NCBI RefSeq assembly: GCF_003149475.2
Contig: NZ_QFWV02000001.1
Coordinates: 65,282-120,331, forward strand
DNA: 55,050 nucleotides
Source: Oceaniradius stylonematis
GTDB lineage: Bacteria; Pseudomonadota; Alphaproteobacteria; Rhizobiales; Rhizobiaceae
Direction of reading: 5' to 3'
Both the position numbers and the translations under genes were made by a program. The notes under the pieces were generated by a model. It had not been told where the DNA came from. It did not search any database and saw only the letters and a list, made by a program, of their open reading frames with translations. This document shows, in pieces, positions 18,796 through 26,796 of this stretch. The stretch's first letter is position 1, and the number at the start of each line of letters is the position of its first letter.

Positions 18796-19059
18796 ATGGG
18801 TCTGAACATCAAGAATGAGCGCGTGCATCAATTGGCGAAGGAACTCGCCCTCAAGCGCAATTCCACCATGACGGCCGTGATCCTTGACGCGTTGGAAAGC
18901 GAGCTGGAACGAGATCAAGCTCGCTCCGATGAGGCTCAACGGCATCGGATCAAGGCGCGAGAGCAGTTTCTCGCACACCGCGATTCGATGAAGGAACTGC
19001 CGGCAGGCTACACCAGCAGTCATGACGACCTTTATGATGAAGACGGCTTTCCGGCATGA
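18796..19059 (+). CDS. vapB: Type II antitoxin, VapB (PSK-operon transcription factor family)
   Basis: An 87-residue protein. The N-terminal part (MGLNIKNERVHQLAKELALK, then the NSTMTAVILDAL helices) fits the ribbon-helix-helix-like VapB/PSK family that begins with a short strand and two helices. The acidic C-terminal tail (SSHDDLYDEDGFPA) would be the toxin-binding part. GGAG lies 8 nt before the ATG at 18796. The start of vapC overlaps its stop by ATGA (19056-19059). The DNA is slightly less GC-rich than the flanking transporter genes, consistent with acquisition. Confidence 0.85.
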   Translation: MGLNIKNERVHQLAKELALKRNSTMTAVILDALESELERDQARSDEAQRHRIKAREQFLAHRDSMKELPAGYTSSHDDLYDEDGFPA

Positions 19060-19448
19060 TTGTCGATGCGTCAGCGATCGTGGCGTTTGTCATGAAGGAA
19101 GAGGGCAGCGGCATCTACGAGCCTTACCTGTTCAGCGACACGGTTCCGCTTTTCATATCCGCCGTCAATTGGTGGGAGGTCCATGCCCGCATAACCAGGC
19201 ATGACAAGCCCGACGTCACACGATCATTGCAGTTCTTTCAACGAGGAACGCGCTTGAAGTTCGTCGCAGTAGACAAAGACCAAACCAACATGGCTATCGA
19301 AGCGTTCCGCCGCTTCGGCAAGGGACACCATCCCGCCAAACTCAACCTCGGCGATTGTTTCGCCTACGCTCTGGCCAAGGTTCGAAACGAACCGCTGCTC
19401 TTCAAGGGGAACGATTTTCACCATACCGATGTGCGGGCCGCGCTGTGA
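19056..19448 (+). CDS. vapC: Type II toxin, PIN-domain ribonuclease VapC
   Basis: A 130-residue PIN-domain endoribonuclease. The four acidic metal ligands expected of VapC are all present: Asp4 (MIVDASAIVA), Glu41 (NWWEVHARI), Asp100 (LNLGDCFAYALA) and Asp120 (LFKGNDF). The toxin therefore looks intact. VapC toxins typically cut initiator tRNA or rRNA; the target here cannot be read from sequence. It is coupled to vapB by ATGA and to the downstream ATPase gene by GTGA (19445-19448), so this toxin-antitoxin pair is embedded in the peptide-transporter operon. Confidence 0.92.
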   Translation: MIVDASAIVAFVMKEEGSGIYEPYLFSDTVPLFISAVNWWEVHARITRHDKPDVTRSLQFFQRGTRLKFVAVDKDQTNMAIEAFRRFGKGHHPAKLNLGDCFAYALAKVRNEPLLFKGNDFHHTDVRAAL

Positions 19449-21073
19449 CAGAACCACTCCTGTCCGTCCGCGATCTTTCCGTCGACTTCACGCAAGGCGG
19501 CCATGTCACCCATGCGGTCAGAACGATCTCGTTCGACATCGGTGCGCGCGAAACCGTGGCGCTCGTCGGCGAGAGCGGGTCGGGCAAGTCGGTCTCCGCC
19601 CTGTCCGTGCTCAAGCTGCTGCAATATCCGGCCGCGTCGCACCCGTCGGGTCAGATCATGTTCGGCGGGCAGGATTTGCTGGCGGCGTCGGACGACGAAC
19701 TGCGCACGGTCCGCGGCAACGACATTTCGATGATCTTCCAGGAGCCGATGACGTCGCTGAACCCGCTGCACCCGATCGAAAAGCAGGTCGGCGAGGTGTT
19801 GCGGCTGCACCAGGGCATGGGCGAAGCGGACCAGCGAGCCCGAACGCTCGAACTGCTCAACCAGGTCGGCATTCGCGAACCCGAAAAGCGCCTTGGCGCC
19901 TATCCGCACCAATTGTCCGGTGGCCAGCGCCAGCGCGTGATGATCGCCATGGCGCTCGCCAACACGCCCAGGCTGCTGATCGCGGACGAACCGACGACGG
20001 CGCTCGATGTGACCGTTCAGGCGCAGATCCTCGAACTGCTCGACGATCTCAAGCGGCAGCAGGACATGTCGATGCTGTTCATCACGCACGATCTGGGCAT
20101 TGTGCGGCGCATCGCCGACCGCGTCTGCGTGATGACCGATGGGGAGATCGTCGAGACCGGGCCGACCGAGGCGATCTTCGGCGACCCGCAGCACGTCTAC
20201 ACCCGGCACCTGCTCGCGGCCGAACCGAAGGGCCAGCCGCCCCGCGCCGACCCCGACGCGCCCGTCGTGATGGAAGGCGACCAGATCAAGGTCTGGTTCC
20301 CGATCAAAAAAGGCTTCCTGCGCAAGACGGTCGATCACGTCAAAGCGGTCGACGGGATCGACGTGACGGTGCGCGCAGGCCAGACGCTCGGCGTCGTCGG
20401 CGAGAGCGGGTCGGGCAAGACGACGCTTGGGCTGGCGCTCAGCCGGCTGATTTCGTCGGACGGCCGTATCCGGTTTGCTGGCGAGGCCATCGATGCACGC
20501 TCGTTCCGTCAGATGCGGCCGCTTCGCAAGGATCTGCAGATCGTCTTCCAGGACCCGTTCGGATCGCTGAGCCCGCGCATGTCGATCGCCGAGATCGTCG
20601 CCGAGGGCCTTGCGATCCACGAACCGGGCCTGAGCCCCGACGAACGCGACGATCGCGTCGTCGCCGCCCTCGACGAGGTCGGGCTCGATCCCGAGACGCG
20701 GTTCCGCTATCCGCACGAATTTTCCGGCGGCCAGCGCCAGCGCATCGCCATTGCCCGGGCGATGGTGCTCAAGCCGAAATTCCTGATGCTGGACGAGCCC
20801 ACTTCGGCGCTCGACATGAGCGTTCAGGCCCAGGTGGTCGACCTTCTGCGCGATCTGCAGAAGAGGCACAATCTGGCCTATCTGTTCATCAGCCACGATC
20901 TGAAAGTGGTGCGGGCGCTCGCCAATCACGTCATTGTCATGCGCGGCGGACTAATTGTCGAACAGGGGTCGGCCGACACCATTTTCGACGCGCCGGAAAC
21001 CGATTACACAAGGGCGCTGATGGCCGCCGCCTTCGACATCAAGACGAGCGCGGCCGGCGTCGTCAGCCAGTAG
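19445..21073 (+). CDS. yejF: Oligopeptide ABC transporter ATP-binding protein, YejF-like (two ATPase domains)
   Basis: A 542-residue fused ATPase energising YejB/YejE. The first cassette has Walker [13 protein letters not shown] (about 42), signature [15 protein letters not shown] and Walker [13 protein letters not shown]. The second has Walker [15 protein letters not shown], signature [15 protein letters not shown] and Walker [13 protein letters not shown]. Each carries the oligopeptide-type C-terminal extension ([31 protein letters not shown]). The GTG at 19445 is chosen because it starts at the conserved [11 protein letters not shown] strand and overlaps the vapC stop (GTGA); upstream in-frame ATG codons lie inside vapC. 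The junction mimics the end of yejE. Confidence 0.93.
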   Translation: MTEPLLSVRDLSVDFTQGGHVTHAVRTISFDIGARETVALVGESGSGKSVSALSVLKLLQYPAASHPSGQIMFGGQDLLAASDDELRTVRGNDISMIFQEPMTSLNPLHPIEKQVGEVLRLHQGMGEADQRARTLELLNQVGIREPEKRLGAYPHQLSGGQRQRVMIAMALANTPRLLIADEPTTALDVTVQAQILELLDDLKRQQDMSMLFITHDLGIVRRIADRVCVMTDGEIVETGPTEAIFGDPQHVYTRHLLAAEPKGQPPRADPDAPVVMEGDQIKVWFPIKKGFLRKTVDHVKAVDGIDVTVRAGQTLGVVGESGSGKTTLGLALSRLISSDGRIRFAGEAIDARSFRQMRPLRKDLQIVFQDPFGSLSPRMSIAEIVAEGLAIHEPGLSPDERDDRVVAALDEVGLDPETRFRYPHEFSGGQRQRIAIARAMVLKPKFLMLDEPTSALDMSVQAQVVDLLRDLQKRHNLAYLFISHDLKVVRALANHVIVMRGGLIVEQGSADTIFDAPETDYTRALMAAAFDIKTSAAGVVSQ

Positions 21074-21099
21074 GCATTTTTGGCAAGCGAGTTCGCACG

Positions 21100-22059
21100 A
21101 TGGCACCCTCCCCCGGCTCGATCCTTTTGTCCGTCACCGGCTTCGATCCCGCCGTGTGGCGTGACGAGATCGAACGGGCCGCACCCGGCCGGACGGTTGT
21201 CACCGAACCGGACGGGCCCGTAGACGCATCCATCCATTACGCGGTCGTGTGGAAGCAGCGGCCCGGCATTCTCAACCGGCTGCCCAATCTCAAGGCGATC
21301 TTTTCGATCGGCGCCGGCGTCGACCACATCTTCGCCGATCCCGATGTTCCGGACGTGCCCATCGTGCGCGTCGTCGCCGACGACCTGACCGAGCGGATGA
21401 GCGAATATGTGGTCTGGCAGGTGCTCGACCATCACCGCAAGGGGCCGCGCTACCGGCGCCAGCAGGCGGAGAAAATCTGGCATGAAGACCGGATGCAGCC
21501 GGCCGCGCGCGACGTGACGGTGGGCATTCTGGGTCTCGGCGTACTCGGGCTCGATGCGGCGCGCAAGCTTGCCGCGCTCGGCTTTGAAGTCGCGGGTTGG
21601 AGCCGGACGGCAAAGAAAATCGAAGGCGTAGCGACCTTTGCCGGCGATGACGGGCTCGACGGTTTTCTGGCCATCAGCGACATCGTCGTGTGCCTTTTGC
21701 CGCTGACGCCGAAGACAAAGGGCATCCTGTCAAAACCGCTGTTTGCGAAGATGAAACGGCGCGGGCCGCTGGGGCCGGCCGTGCTGATCAATGCCGGCCG
21801 CGGCGATCTGCAGAACGAGGCCGACATCCTTGCGGCTCTGGAAAATGGCTGGCTGGGTGCGGCCAGCCTCGATGTGTTCCAGGCCGAGCCGCTGCCCGAA
21901 ACCAGTCCGCTCTGGACCCATCCGCGCGTGACGATCACGCCGCATGCGGCGGCCACATCGGTGCCCGCCGCACTGATCCCGCCCATGATTGCCCAGATTG
22001 AATCACATGAGCGCGGTGAACCGCTGACCAATCTGGTCGATCGCGACGCCGGCTACTGA
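21100..22059 (+). CDS. D-isomer-specific 2-hydroxyacid dehydrogenase, GhrA-like
   Basis: A 319-residue NAD(P)-dependent reductase close to glyoxylate/hydroxypyruvate reductase A. It shows IFSIGAGVDHIF (about 64), the dinucleotide motif GILGLGVLGLDAARKLAALGF (about 139), the catalytic Arg in NAGRGDLQNE, the Glu in DVFQAEPLPE and the His in ITPHAAATS. GhrA enzymes reduce glyoxylate and hydroxypyruvate; substrate choice is inferred. It begins 26 bp after yejF and may be read through from the transporter operon. It ends 6 bp before the convergent NlpC/P60 gene. Confidence 0.88.
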   Translation: MAPSPGSILLSVTGFDPAVWRDEIERAAPGRTVVTEPDGPVDASIHYAVVWKQRPGILNRLPNLKAIFSIGAGVDHIFADPDVPDVPIVRVVADDLTERMSEYVVWQVLDHHRKGPRYRRQQAEKIWHEDRMQPAARDVTVGILGLGVLGLDAARKLAALGFEVAGWSRTAKKIEGVATFAGDDGLDGFLAISDIVVCLLPLTPKTKGILSKPLFAKMKRRGPLGPAVLINAGRGDLQNEADILAALENGWLGAASLDVFQAEPLPETSPLWTHPRVTITPHAAATSVPAALIPPMIAQIESHERGEPLTNLVDRDAGY

Positions 22060-22065
22060 TCGCCG

Positions 22066-22929
22066 TCAGGGACGCCGATAGCCGGTCGGTTGCCCGTAGA
22101 GAGCCGCGATGCGGTCGATGGCCTGACCGAGCGGTTCGCTCGAAACCGCCATCGCATTGGCGTTGGCATGCAGCAGCGTCTCGGCGTCACGCATGATGCC
22201 GACATGGCCGATCCAGAAGACGAGATCTCCGCGCCGAAGACCGTTTGCGGGATCGGCCGGTTCGCCCAGTTCCGCTTCCTGCATGTCGCTGTCGCGCGGC
22301 GCCGCCCGGCCGGCCATCAGCATGGCCAGTTGCACAAGGCCCGAACAGTCGATGCCGAAGGCGGACGTTCCGCCCCACAGATAGGGCGTGTGAAGCAGCG
22401 TTTCGGCGGCGGCCGCATAATCCGGCTCATGGTCATCCGCCTCGCGGATGTGCCCTGCCGGGCAATAGCGGCCGTCGTCGAGGCGCGCATAGGCGACATT
22501 GCGGCTCTCGACGAATTCAGCGACCGAAACCAATGAGCCCATCGAAAGGCAGTCGGCCGGGGGACGCTTGAAATCCGGCTCATCGAAAAGGAACGTCCGT
22601 GGCGCCGCGATGCGGTGGGTGCCGGACGCCGTGCCCAAGGGTCTGCTCAACGCACGCTGAGCGACATAGCCGACATATCCGTCCCGCTCGGCCTGAACCC
22701 AGGCCCAGCCCTCATCGGACTGAAACATGCGAACCCGGTCGCCGTGGAGCAGTTGTGTGCCCAGACCGGCCTGCGGCATCGGTTGCGTGCGCATATCGAC
22801 CACGGCGTCCCGGACGACCAGCTCCTCGCCATCAGCGAAATGGTTGGCATCGACCAGACCGCGCAACCGGGCGTCGGCCAAGTCGCGGCGAAAGGCGTGC
22901 AGGCGCGGATCAAGCGGCTTTTCGGTCAT
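22066..22929 (-). CDS. NlpC/P60-family cysteine peptidase with N-terminal SH3 domains
   Basis: A 287-residue C40 peptidase, probably a gamma-D-Glu-meso-DAP (murein peptide) endopeptidase. The catalytic set is visible: Cys195 (FGIDCSGLVQ), His242 (WIGHVGIM) and a third polar residue near His254 (LLHANANAM). Two SH3-like segments come first, about 40-95 and 105-165. No signal peptide or lipobox is apparent, so it probably acts in the cytoplasm on recycled murein peptides. Its start overlaps the MarR gene stop by ATGA (22926-22929). With the M17 aminopeptidase upstream it forms a peptide-processing operon. Confidence 0.9.
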   Translation of the reverse strand: MTEKPLDPRLHAFRRDLADARLRGLVDANHFADGEELVVRDAVVDMRTQPMPQAGLGTQLLHGDRVRMFQSDEGWAWVQAERDGYVGYVAQRALSRPLGTASGTHRIAAPRTFLFDEPDFKRPPADCLSMGSLVSVAEFVESRNVAYARLDDGRYCPAGHIREADDHEPDYAAAAETLLHTPYLWGGTSAFGIDCSGLVQLAMLMAGRAAPRDSDMQEAELGEPADPANGLRRGDLVFWIGHVGIMRDAETLLHANANAMAVSSEPLGQAIDRIAALYGQPTGYRRP

Positions 22930-23276
22930 GCGGGCAGTTCCCTCGCCTTGGCGATGATGACGTCGGCGAACCGTTCCAGATAGAGCGCGCCGTCAACGGT
23001 GCGGGCGATGACCACATTGCGCCGATCCCGCGGATCGCGATGCCGGGTGACCAGCTTCATGGCACCCATCGTGTCGAGTGCGCGCGTGATGACCGGCTTG
23101 GTGACGCCGAGATGTGCGGCCAGCCCGCGCACCGAATGGGGCGGCGGTTCGAGGTAGATCGTCAGGAGGATGGCAAGTTGGCGCGTCGTCAGGTCCGGCG
23201 CGCTGTCGCGCACCTCGGCAAGCGATACATGGTGCCAGAGCGCGAGCGCCTGGCTGGGCCTCAATGTGACCGTCAT
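22926..23276 (-). CDS. MarR-family transcriptional regulator (short)
   Basis: A 116-residue winged helix-turn-helix protein. The core reads TTRQLAILLTIYLEPPPHSVRGLAAHLGVTKPVITRALDTM, with the recognition helix around GVTKPVITRAL. The wing is LVTRHRDPRDRRNVVIARTV, whose RDPRDRR motif is diagnostic of the MarR wing. It is shorter than typical MarR (about 145) at both ends. The ATG at 23276 is used; an in-frame GTG lies 18 bp upstream. It sits between the aminopeptidase and NlpC/P60 genes on the same strand and is coupled to the latter. It may regulate that operon, but ligand and operator are unknown. Confidence 0.85.
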   Translation of the reverse strand: MTVTLRPSQALALWHHVSLAEVRDSAPDLTTRQLAILLTIYLEPPPHSVRGLAAHLGVTKPVITRALDTMGAMKLVTRHRDPRDRRNVVIARTVDGALYLERFADVIIAKARELPA

Positions 23277-23351
23277 CGTCCGCTGGTCGCACACAAACGT
23301 TTCGGAACCGTTTCAATATGACGGTCCGAGCCGTGGCACACAAGGGCGAGG

Positions 23352-24734
23352 TCACCGGTCGCCGTAACGATGTTCCAGAACCGCGAACAGGGCGCGGATC
23401 GCCTGCGCCTCGCCGCCGACCGGCGCGTGCAACTTCGGCTTCGGCGTCCACGCGAACAGGTCGAGATGGACCCAGGGCGTCTTGTCGGCCACGAACTTCT
23501 GCAGGAAGAGCGCGGCCGTCACCGATCCGGCGAACCCGTCGGCGGTTACATTGGCGCAGTCCGCCACCGTCGATGACAGGTTGCGGGCGTATGGCTGCCA
23601 GAGCGGCATGCGCCAGAGCGGATCTCGCTCGGCTTCGGCGGCCCTTGCCAAAGCGCCGGCCAGCGCATCGTCTCCCGTGTAGAAGGGCACGATATCGGGG
23701 CCGAGCGCAACGCGCGCCGCACCCGTCAGCGTTGCCATGTCCACGATCAGATCCGGCTCTTCCTCATCGGCCAGTGCCAGCGCATCGGCCAGCACCAGCC
23801 GGCCCTCGGCATCGGTGTGGCCGATTTCCACGGTCAGGCCCTTGCGCGTCGGATAGACGTCACCGGGCCTGAACGCATTGCCGGAGATCGCGTTCTCGAC
23901 AGCGGGGATCAGCACACGCAGCCGCACGCCCAGTTCCATCGCCATGATCATGGCGGCCAGGCCCAGAACGTTGGCCGCGCCGCCCATGTCCTTCTTCATG
24001 TTGCGCATCGAGCCCGAGGGCTTGATGCCGACGCCGCCGGTGTCGAACGAGACGCCCTTGCCGACCAGTGTCAGCTTCGGTGCGGTCTTTTTTCCCCACC
24101 TCATGTCGATCAGGCGCGGCGGCGTTGCCGAGGCACGACCGACCGCATGGATCATCGGCAGCTTCTTGGCGATCAGTTCCTCTCCGGCGATCACCTTGAC
24201 GACCGCCTTGTGGCCGGCTGCCAACGTCCGGGCGGCCGCCTCGATCGCCGCCGGCCCCATGTCGTTGGCCGGCGTGTTGACGAGATCGCGGGTCAGCGAA
24301 ACCGCGCCCGCAACCGCTTCGAGACGCGCGCGATCGACCGCTTTGTCGGGCACGAGCCGGACGCGTTTGGCCGGCGGCGTACGGTACAGGTCAAAACGAT
24401 AGGCGCCCATGCAGAAACCCAGCGTCGCCTTCCCGATATCGGTCTCATCGGGATTGGCGACGAACCAGTCACCCGCCGGCAGCTTGCCGGCGAGCGCGCC
24501 AAGCGCGAACGGATCGGCCGGTTCGCCCAGGGCGATGGCCGCCCCTGCCACGCCGCCGCCGTCCGGCGCGGGCACGAGGGCGACGGCCCCGGCCTCGGCT
24601 TCGAAGCCCGTTGCCTCCAGCCATGCCGTCACCTGTGCCGGACTGCTTTTTGCGTTGTTTCCGACAATCCAAATGGGCCGCGCGTCGGTGCGCGCTTCGT
24701 CAGGAGCCAGCATTGTCAGTCGATCAGCCATCAT
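23352..24734 (-). CDS. Leucyl aminopeptidase family protein (M17)
   Basis: A 460-residue dizinc/manganese aminopeptidase. The C-terminal catalytic domain has the metal ligands in LVGKGVSFDTGGVGIKPS (Lys/Asp), KKDMGGAANVLG (Asp) and the M17 signature HTDAEGRLVLADAL, where the canonical first Asn is His. The N-terminal alpha/beta domain is divergent. It lacks a signal peptide. GAGG lies just upstream of the start; ATG 24734 and ATG 24731 are both possible. It is the first gene of an operon with a MarR regulator and an NlpC/P60 peptidase. That pairing suggests breakdown of murein-derived peptides, which is inference. Confidence 0.9.
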   Translation of the reverse strand: MMADRLTMLAPDEARTDARPIWIVGNNAKSSPAQVTAWLEATGFEAEAGAVALVPAPDGGGVAGAAIALGEPADPFALGALAGKLPAGDWFVANPDETDIGKATLGFCMGAYRFDLYRTPPAKRVRLVPDKAVDRARLEAVAGAVSLTRDLVNTPANDMGPAAIEAAARTLAAGHKAVVKVIAGEELIAKKLPMIHAVGRASATPPRLIDMRWGKKTAPKLTLVGKGVSFDTGGVGIKPSGSMRNMKKDMGGAANVLGLAAMIMAMELGVRLRVLIPAVENAISGNAFRPGDVYPTRKGLTVEIGHTDAEGRLVLADALALADEEEPDLIVDMATLTGAARVALGPDIVPFYTGDDALAGALARAAEAERDPLWRMPLWQPYARNLSSTVADCANVTADGFAGSVTAALFLQKFVADKTPWVHLDLFAWTPKPKLHAPVGGEAQAIRALFAVLEHRYGDR

Positions 24735-24863
24735 GTCCTCGGCGCCGGGGATTAACCATCCGTTAGGGTTAACAGATTATCGCTGGTTAACAGAGGTTAA
24801 TGCGGAGTTACGCCCGCAAAAGGACGCATGCCGCGTGCCGGCCCTGCTTCGTGGAGTATCGCG
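24735..24863. promoter_or_regulatory. Divergent promoter region with TTAACCAT and GGTTAACAGA repeats
   Basis: Between the aminopeptidase and tadD genes. It contains TTAACCAT (24752-24759), two identical GGTTAACAGA decamers (24767-24776 and 24785-24794, 18 bp apart) and a further GGTTAA (24795-24800). Thus four TTAA cores lie in 49 bp. TTAACCAT and paired TTAA boxes resemble binding sites of the cell-cycle regulator CtrA, although the closest pair here has a 6-nt rather than the usual 7-nt spacer. Confidence 0.5.
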
Positions 24864-25679
24864 ATGTCCAAGCCTATCGGTTCATCGAACCTGCACCGGC
24901 CCGCCCGCCTCGGTGTCGCTGTGCTGCTGGCCGGTCTTCTGGCCGGGTGTGCCAACAGCAACCTGACGACCGGATCGATCGGGCCGGCGGGCAACAAGCC
25001 GATCGCGCAATTGAGCGGCACGGAACTGCAATCGGCGCTGGCCAGCCACCGCCGCCAGTACGAACGCAACCCGAATGACAAGTCGGTGGCGATCGCCTAT
25101 GCATCCGTGCTGCGGATGAACGGCGCGAACGAGCAGGCGCTGGCCGTGATGCGCAAGGCTGCGATCACCCATTCGCGCGACAAGCAGGTTCTGGCCGCCT
25201 ACGGCAAGGCACTCGCCGGTGCCGGTCAGTTTCCGGCCGCGCTCGACGCGATCCAGAGGGCGCAGGACCCGACGCAGCCTGACTGGGAACTGCTTTCGGC
25301 CGAGGGCGCGATCTACGATCAGACAGGGCGTCCGGACGAAGCGCGCCAGCGCTATGAAAAAGCGTTGCAGATCCGCCCGAACGAACCCTCGGTCCTGTCG
25401 AACCTTGCGATGAGCCACATGCTGCAGGGCGATCTGCCGACAGCGGAACGGCACTTGCGCACGGCGGTGCAACAGCCCGGCGCGGACAGCCGCGTGCGGC
25501 AGAATCTGGCGCTGATCGTCGGTCTTCAGGGCCGGTTCGCCGAAGCCGAGGACATTGCCCGCCGCGAGATGACGCCCGACCAGGCCGAAACCAACATCGC
25601 CTATCTGCGGCAGATGCTGGCGCAGCAAAATGCTTGGAACCTGATCGAGCAGGAAGACCGGCAGAACGCCGCCAACTGA
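24864..25679 (+). CDS. tadD: Tad pilus assembly TPR lipoprotein, TadD
   Basis: A 271-residue outer-membrane-type lipoprotein: signal peptide with lipobox LLAGC (Cys near residue 29), then a series of tetratricopeptide repeats (for example ALAVMRKAAITHSRDKQVLA; EGAIYDQTGRPDEARQRYEK; NEPSVLSNLAMSHMLQGDLP). TadD is thought to act as pilotin or scaffold for the Tad secretin. The ATG at 24864 has GGAG 7 nt upstream and starts a correct lipoprotein signal; the frame is open 36 bp further up. It is the only rightward gene of this end of the Tad block and converges on tadC across a shared terminator. Confidence 0.9.
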   Translation: MSKPIGSSNLHRPARLGVAVLLAGLLAGCANSNLTTGSIGPAGNKPIAQLSGTELQSALASHRRQYERNPNDKSVAIAYASVLRMNGANEQALAVMRKAAITHSRDKQVLAAYGKALAGAGQFPAALDAIQRAQDPTQPDWELLSAEGAIYDQTGRPDEARQRYEKALQIRPNEPSVLSNLAMSHMLQGDLPTAERHLRTAVQQPGADSRVRQNLALIVGLQGRFAEAEDIARREMTPDQAETNIAYLRQMLAQQNAWNLIEQEDRQNAAN

Positions 25680-25720
25680 CGATCCGTCCGCCCGTCCCCC
25701 CCGCGAATGACCGCAACCCC

Positions 25721-25760
25721 CGACAAAAAAACCCGCCTTTAGGCGGGCCCTTTTTGTCGT
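25721..25760. terminator. Bidirectional rho-independent terminator between tadD and tadC
   Basis: A stem with arms CCCGCC and GGCGGG and a TTTA loop (25732-25747) is flanked by A7 on the left and T5 on the right. The flanking GACAAAAA and TTTTTGTC extend the pairing. It is placed 42 bp after tadD and 17 bp after tadC, and has a T-tract on either strand. Confidence 0.85.
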
Positions 25761-25776
25761 GTCGGGCGCGATGCGA

Positions 25777-26787
25777 TCACCCTCCGCCGAAGATGCCGCC
25801 CTGTTGCGAGACCTGGATGCCGGCCGGGCCGAGAATCACGCCGAACAGGACCGGCAGGAAGAAGACGATCATCGGAACGGTCAGCTTGGGCGGAAGCGCG
25901 GCCGCCTTTTTCTCGGCTTCGGTCATGCGCTGTTCGCGGCTTTCGTTGGCCAGAACGCGCAGCGCGGAGCCGATGGGCGTACCGTAACGTTCGGCCTGGA
26001 TCATCGCCTGGGAGACGGCCTGGACCGAGTCGAGGCCGGTACGCTTGGCCAGGTTTTCGTAGGCTTGCCGGCGTTCGCTGAGATAGGACAGTTCCGCGCC
26101 GACCAGCACCAACTCTTCGGCAAGCGGCACCGATTGCGTGCCGATCTCCACGGACACGCGCTTGAACGCGGCTTCCACGGACATGCCCGACTCGACGCAT
26201 ATCAGCATCAGGTCGAGCGCATCGGGCCAGGCCTTGCGGATGGAGTTGCCGCGCTTGCCTGCCAGGTTGCTGACATACAGATTGGGCGCATAAAAGCCCG
26301 CATAGGCGGCGCCGACGCACATGAACGAACGCATCATGGTCGAGTGTTCGCTGAAGTTGCCCAGGCCGAAAATGTAGAAGATGGCCACGGCCAGAAACAG
26401 AAACGGCAGCACGAAGCGGGCGAACAGGAACATGTTCAGCGGCTGCTGGCCCCGGAAACCGGCCATCCGAAGCTTCTTGACCGTCGCATCGTCGGCCAGC
26501 GCCTTGCGCAGATCGAGCCGGTCGACCACGCCTTTGATGCCGGCGAACCTGGACTCATCGACGCGCAGCGACCCCTTGCCCTGAACCTTTTCGGTGGCCA
26601 GCCGAGCGCGCTCGCGGGCGCGAATCTCGTCGCGCTCGGTTGCGACCATCTTCATCCGGCTCTTGAGCTGGCTGCCGCCGGTCACCGCCGTGAGCAGCGT
26701 GAGGATGGTGGCGAACACGGCGACCGAAACGAGCACGGCGAAGACGAACTGCGGTGACGTGGCGGTCTGGACAATGGTCGATATCAT
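25777..26787 (-). CDS. tadC: Tad pilus inner-membrane platform protein, TadC
   Basis: A 336-residue GspF/TadC-type membrane protein. There is one N-terminal membrane helix (FVFAVLVSVAVFATILTLLTA), a cluster of helices near 140-180, the T2SSF cytoplasmic domain (RKAWPDALDLMLICVESGMSVEAAF, about 200-225, with the ALRVLANESREQRMTEAEKKA motif) and a C-terminal membrane pair ending LTVPMIVFFLPVLFGVI. It pairs with TadB to form the platform on which the TadA ATPase works. GAGGT precedes the ATG by 6 nt. It lies 9 bp after tadB as the last gene of the leftward operon. Confidence 0.92.
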   Translation of the reverse strand: MISTIVQTATSPQFVFAVLVSVAVFATILTLLTAVTGGSQLKSRMKMVATERDEIRARERARLATEKVQGKGSLRVDESRFAGIKGVVDRLDLRKALADDATVKKLRMAGFRGQQPLNMFLFARFVLPFLFLAVAIFYIFGLGNFSEHSTMMRSFMCVGAAYAGFYAPNLYVSNLAGKRGNSIRKAWPDALDLMLICVESGMSVEAAFKRVSVEIGTQSVPLAEELVLVGAELSYLSERRQAYENLAKRTGLDSVQAVSQAMIQAERYGTPIGSALRVLANESREQRMTEAEKKAAALPPKLTVPMIVFFLPVLFGVILGPAGIQVSQQGGIFGGG

Positions 26788-26796
26788 GGCCGGACC

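Noticed and set aside
18748-19448. Insertion sequence or integron-type cassette carrying vapBC
   Set aside because: No transposase, no long inverted repeats and no attC-like site. Only the 4-bp GTGA repetition is seen, so I describe it simply as an inserted cassette.
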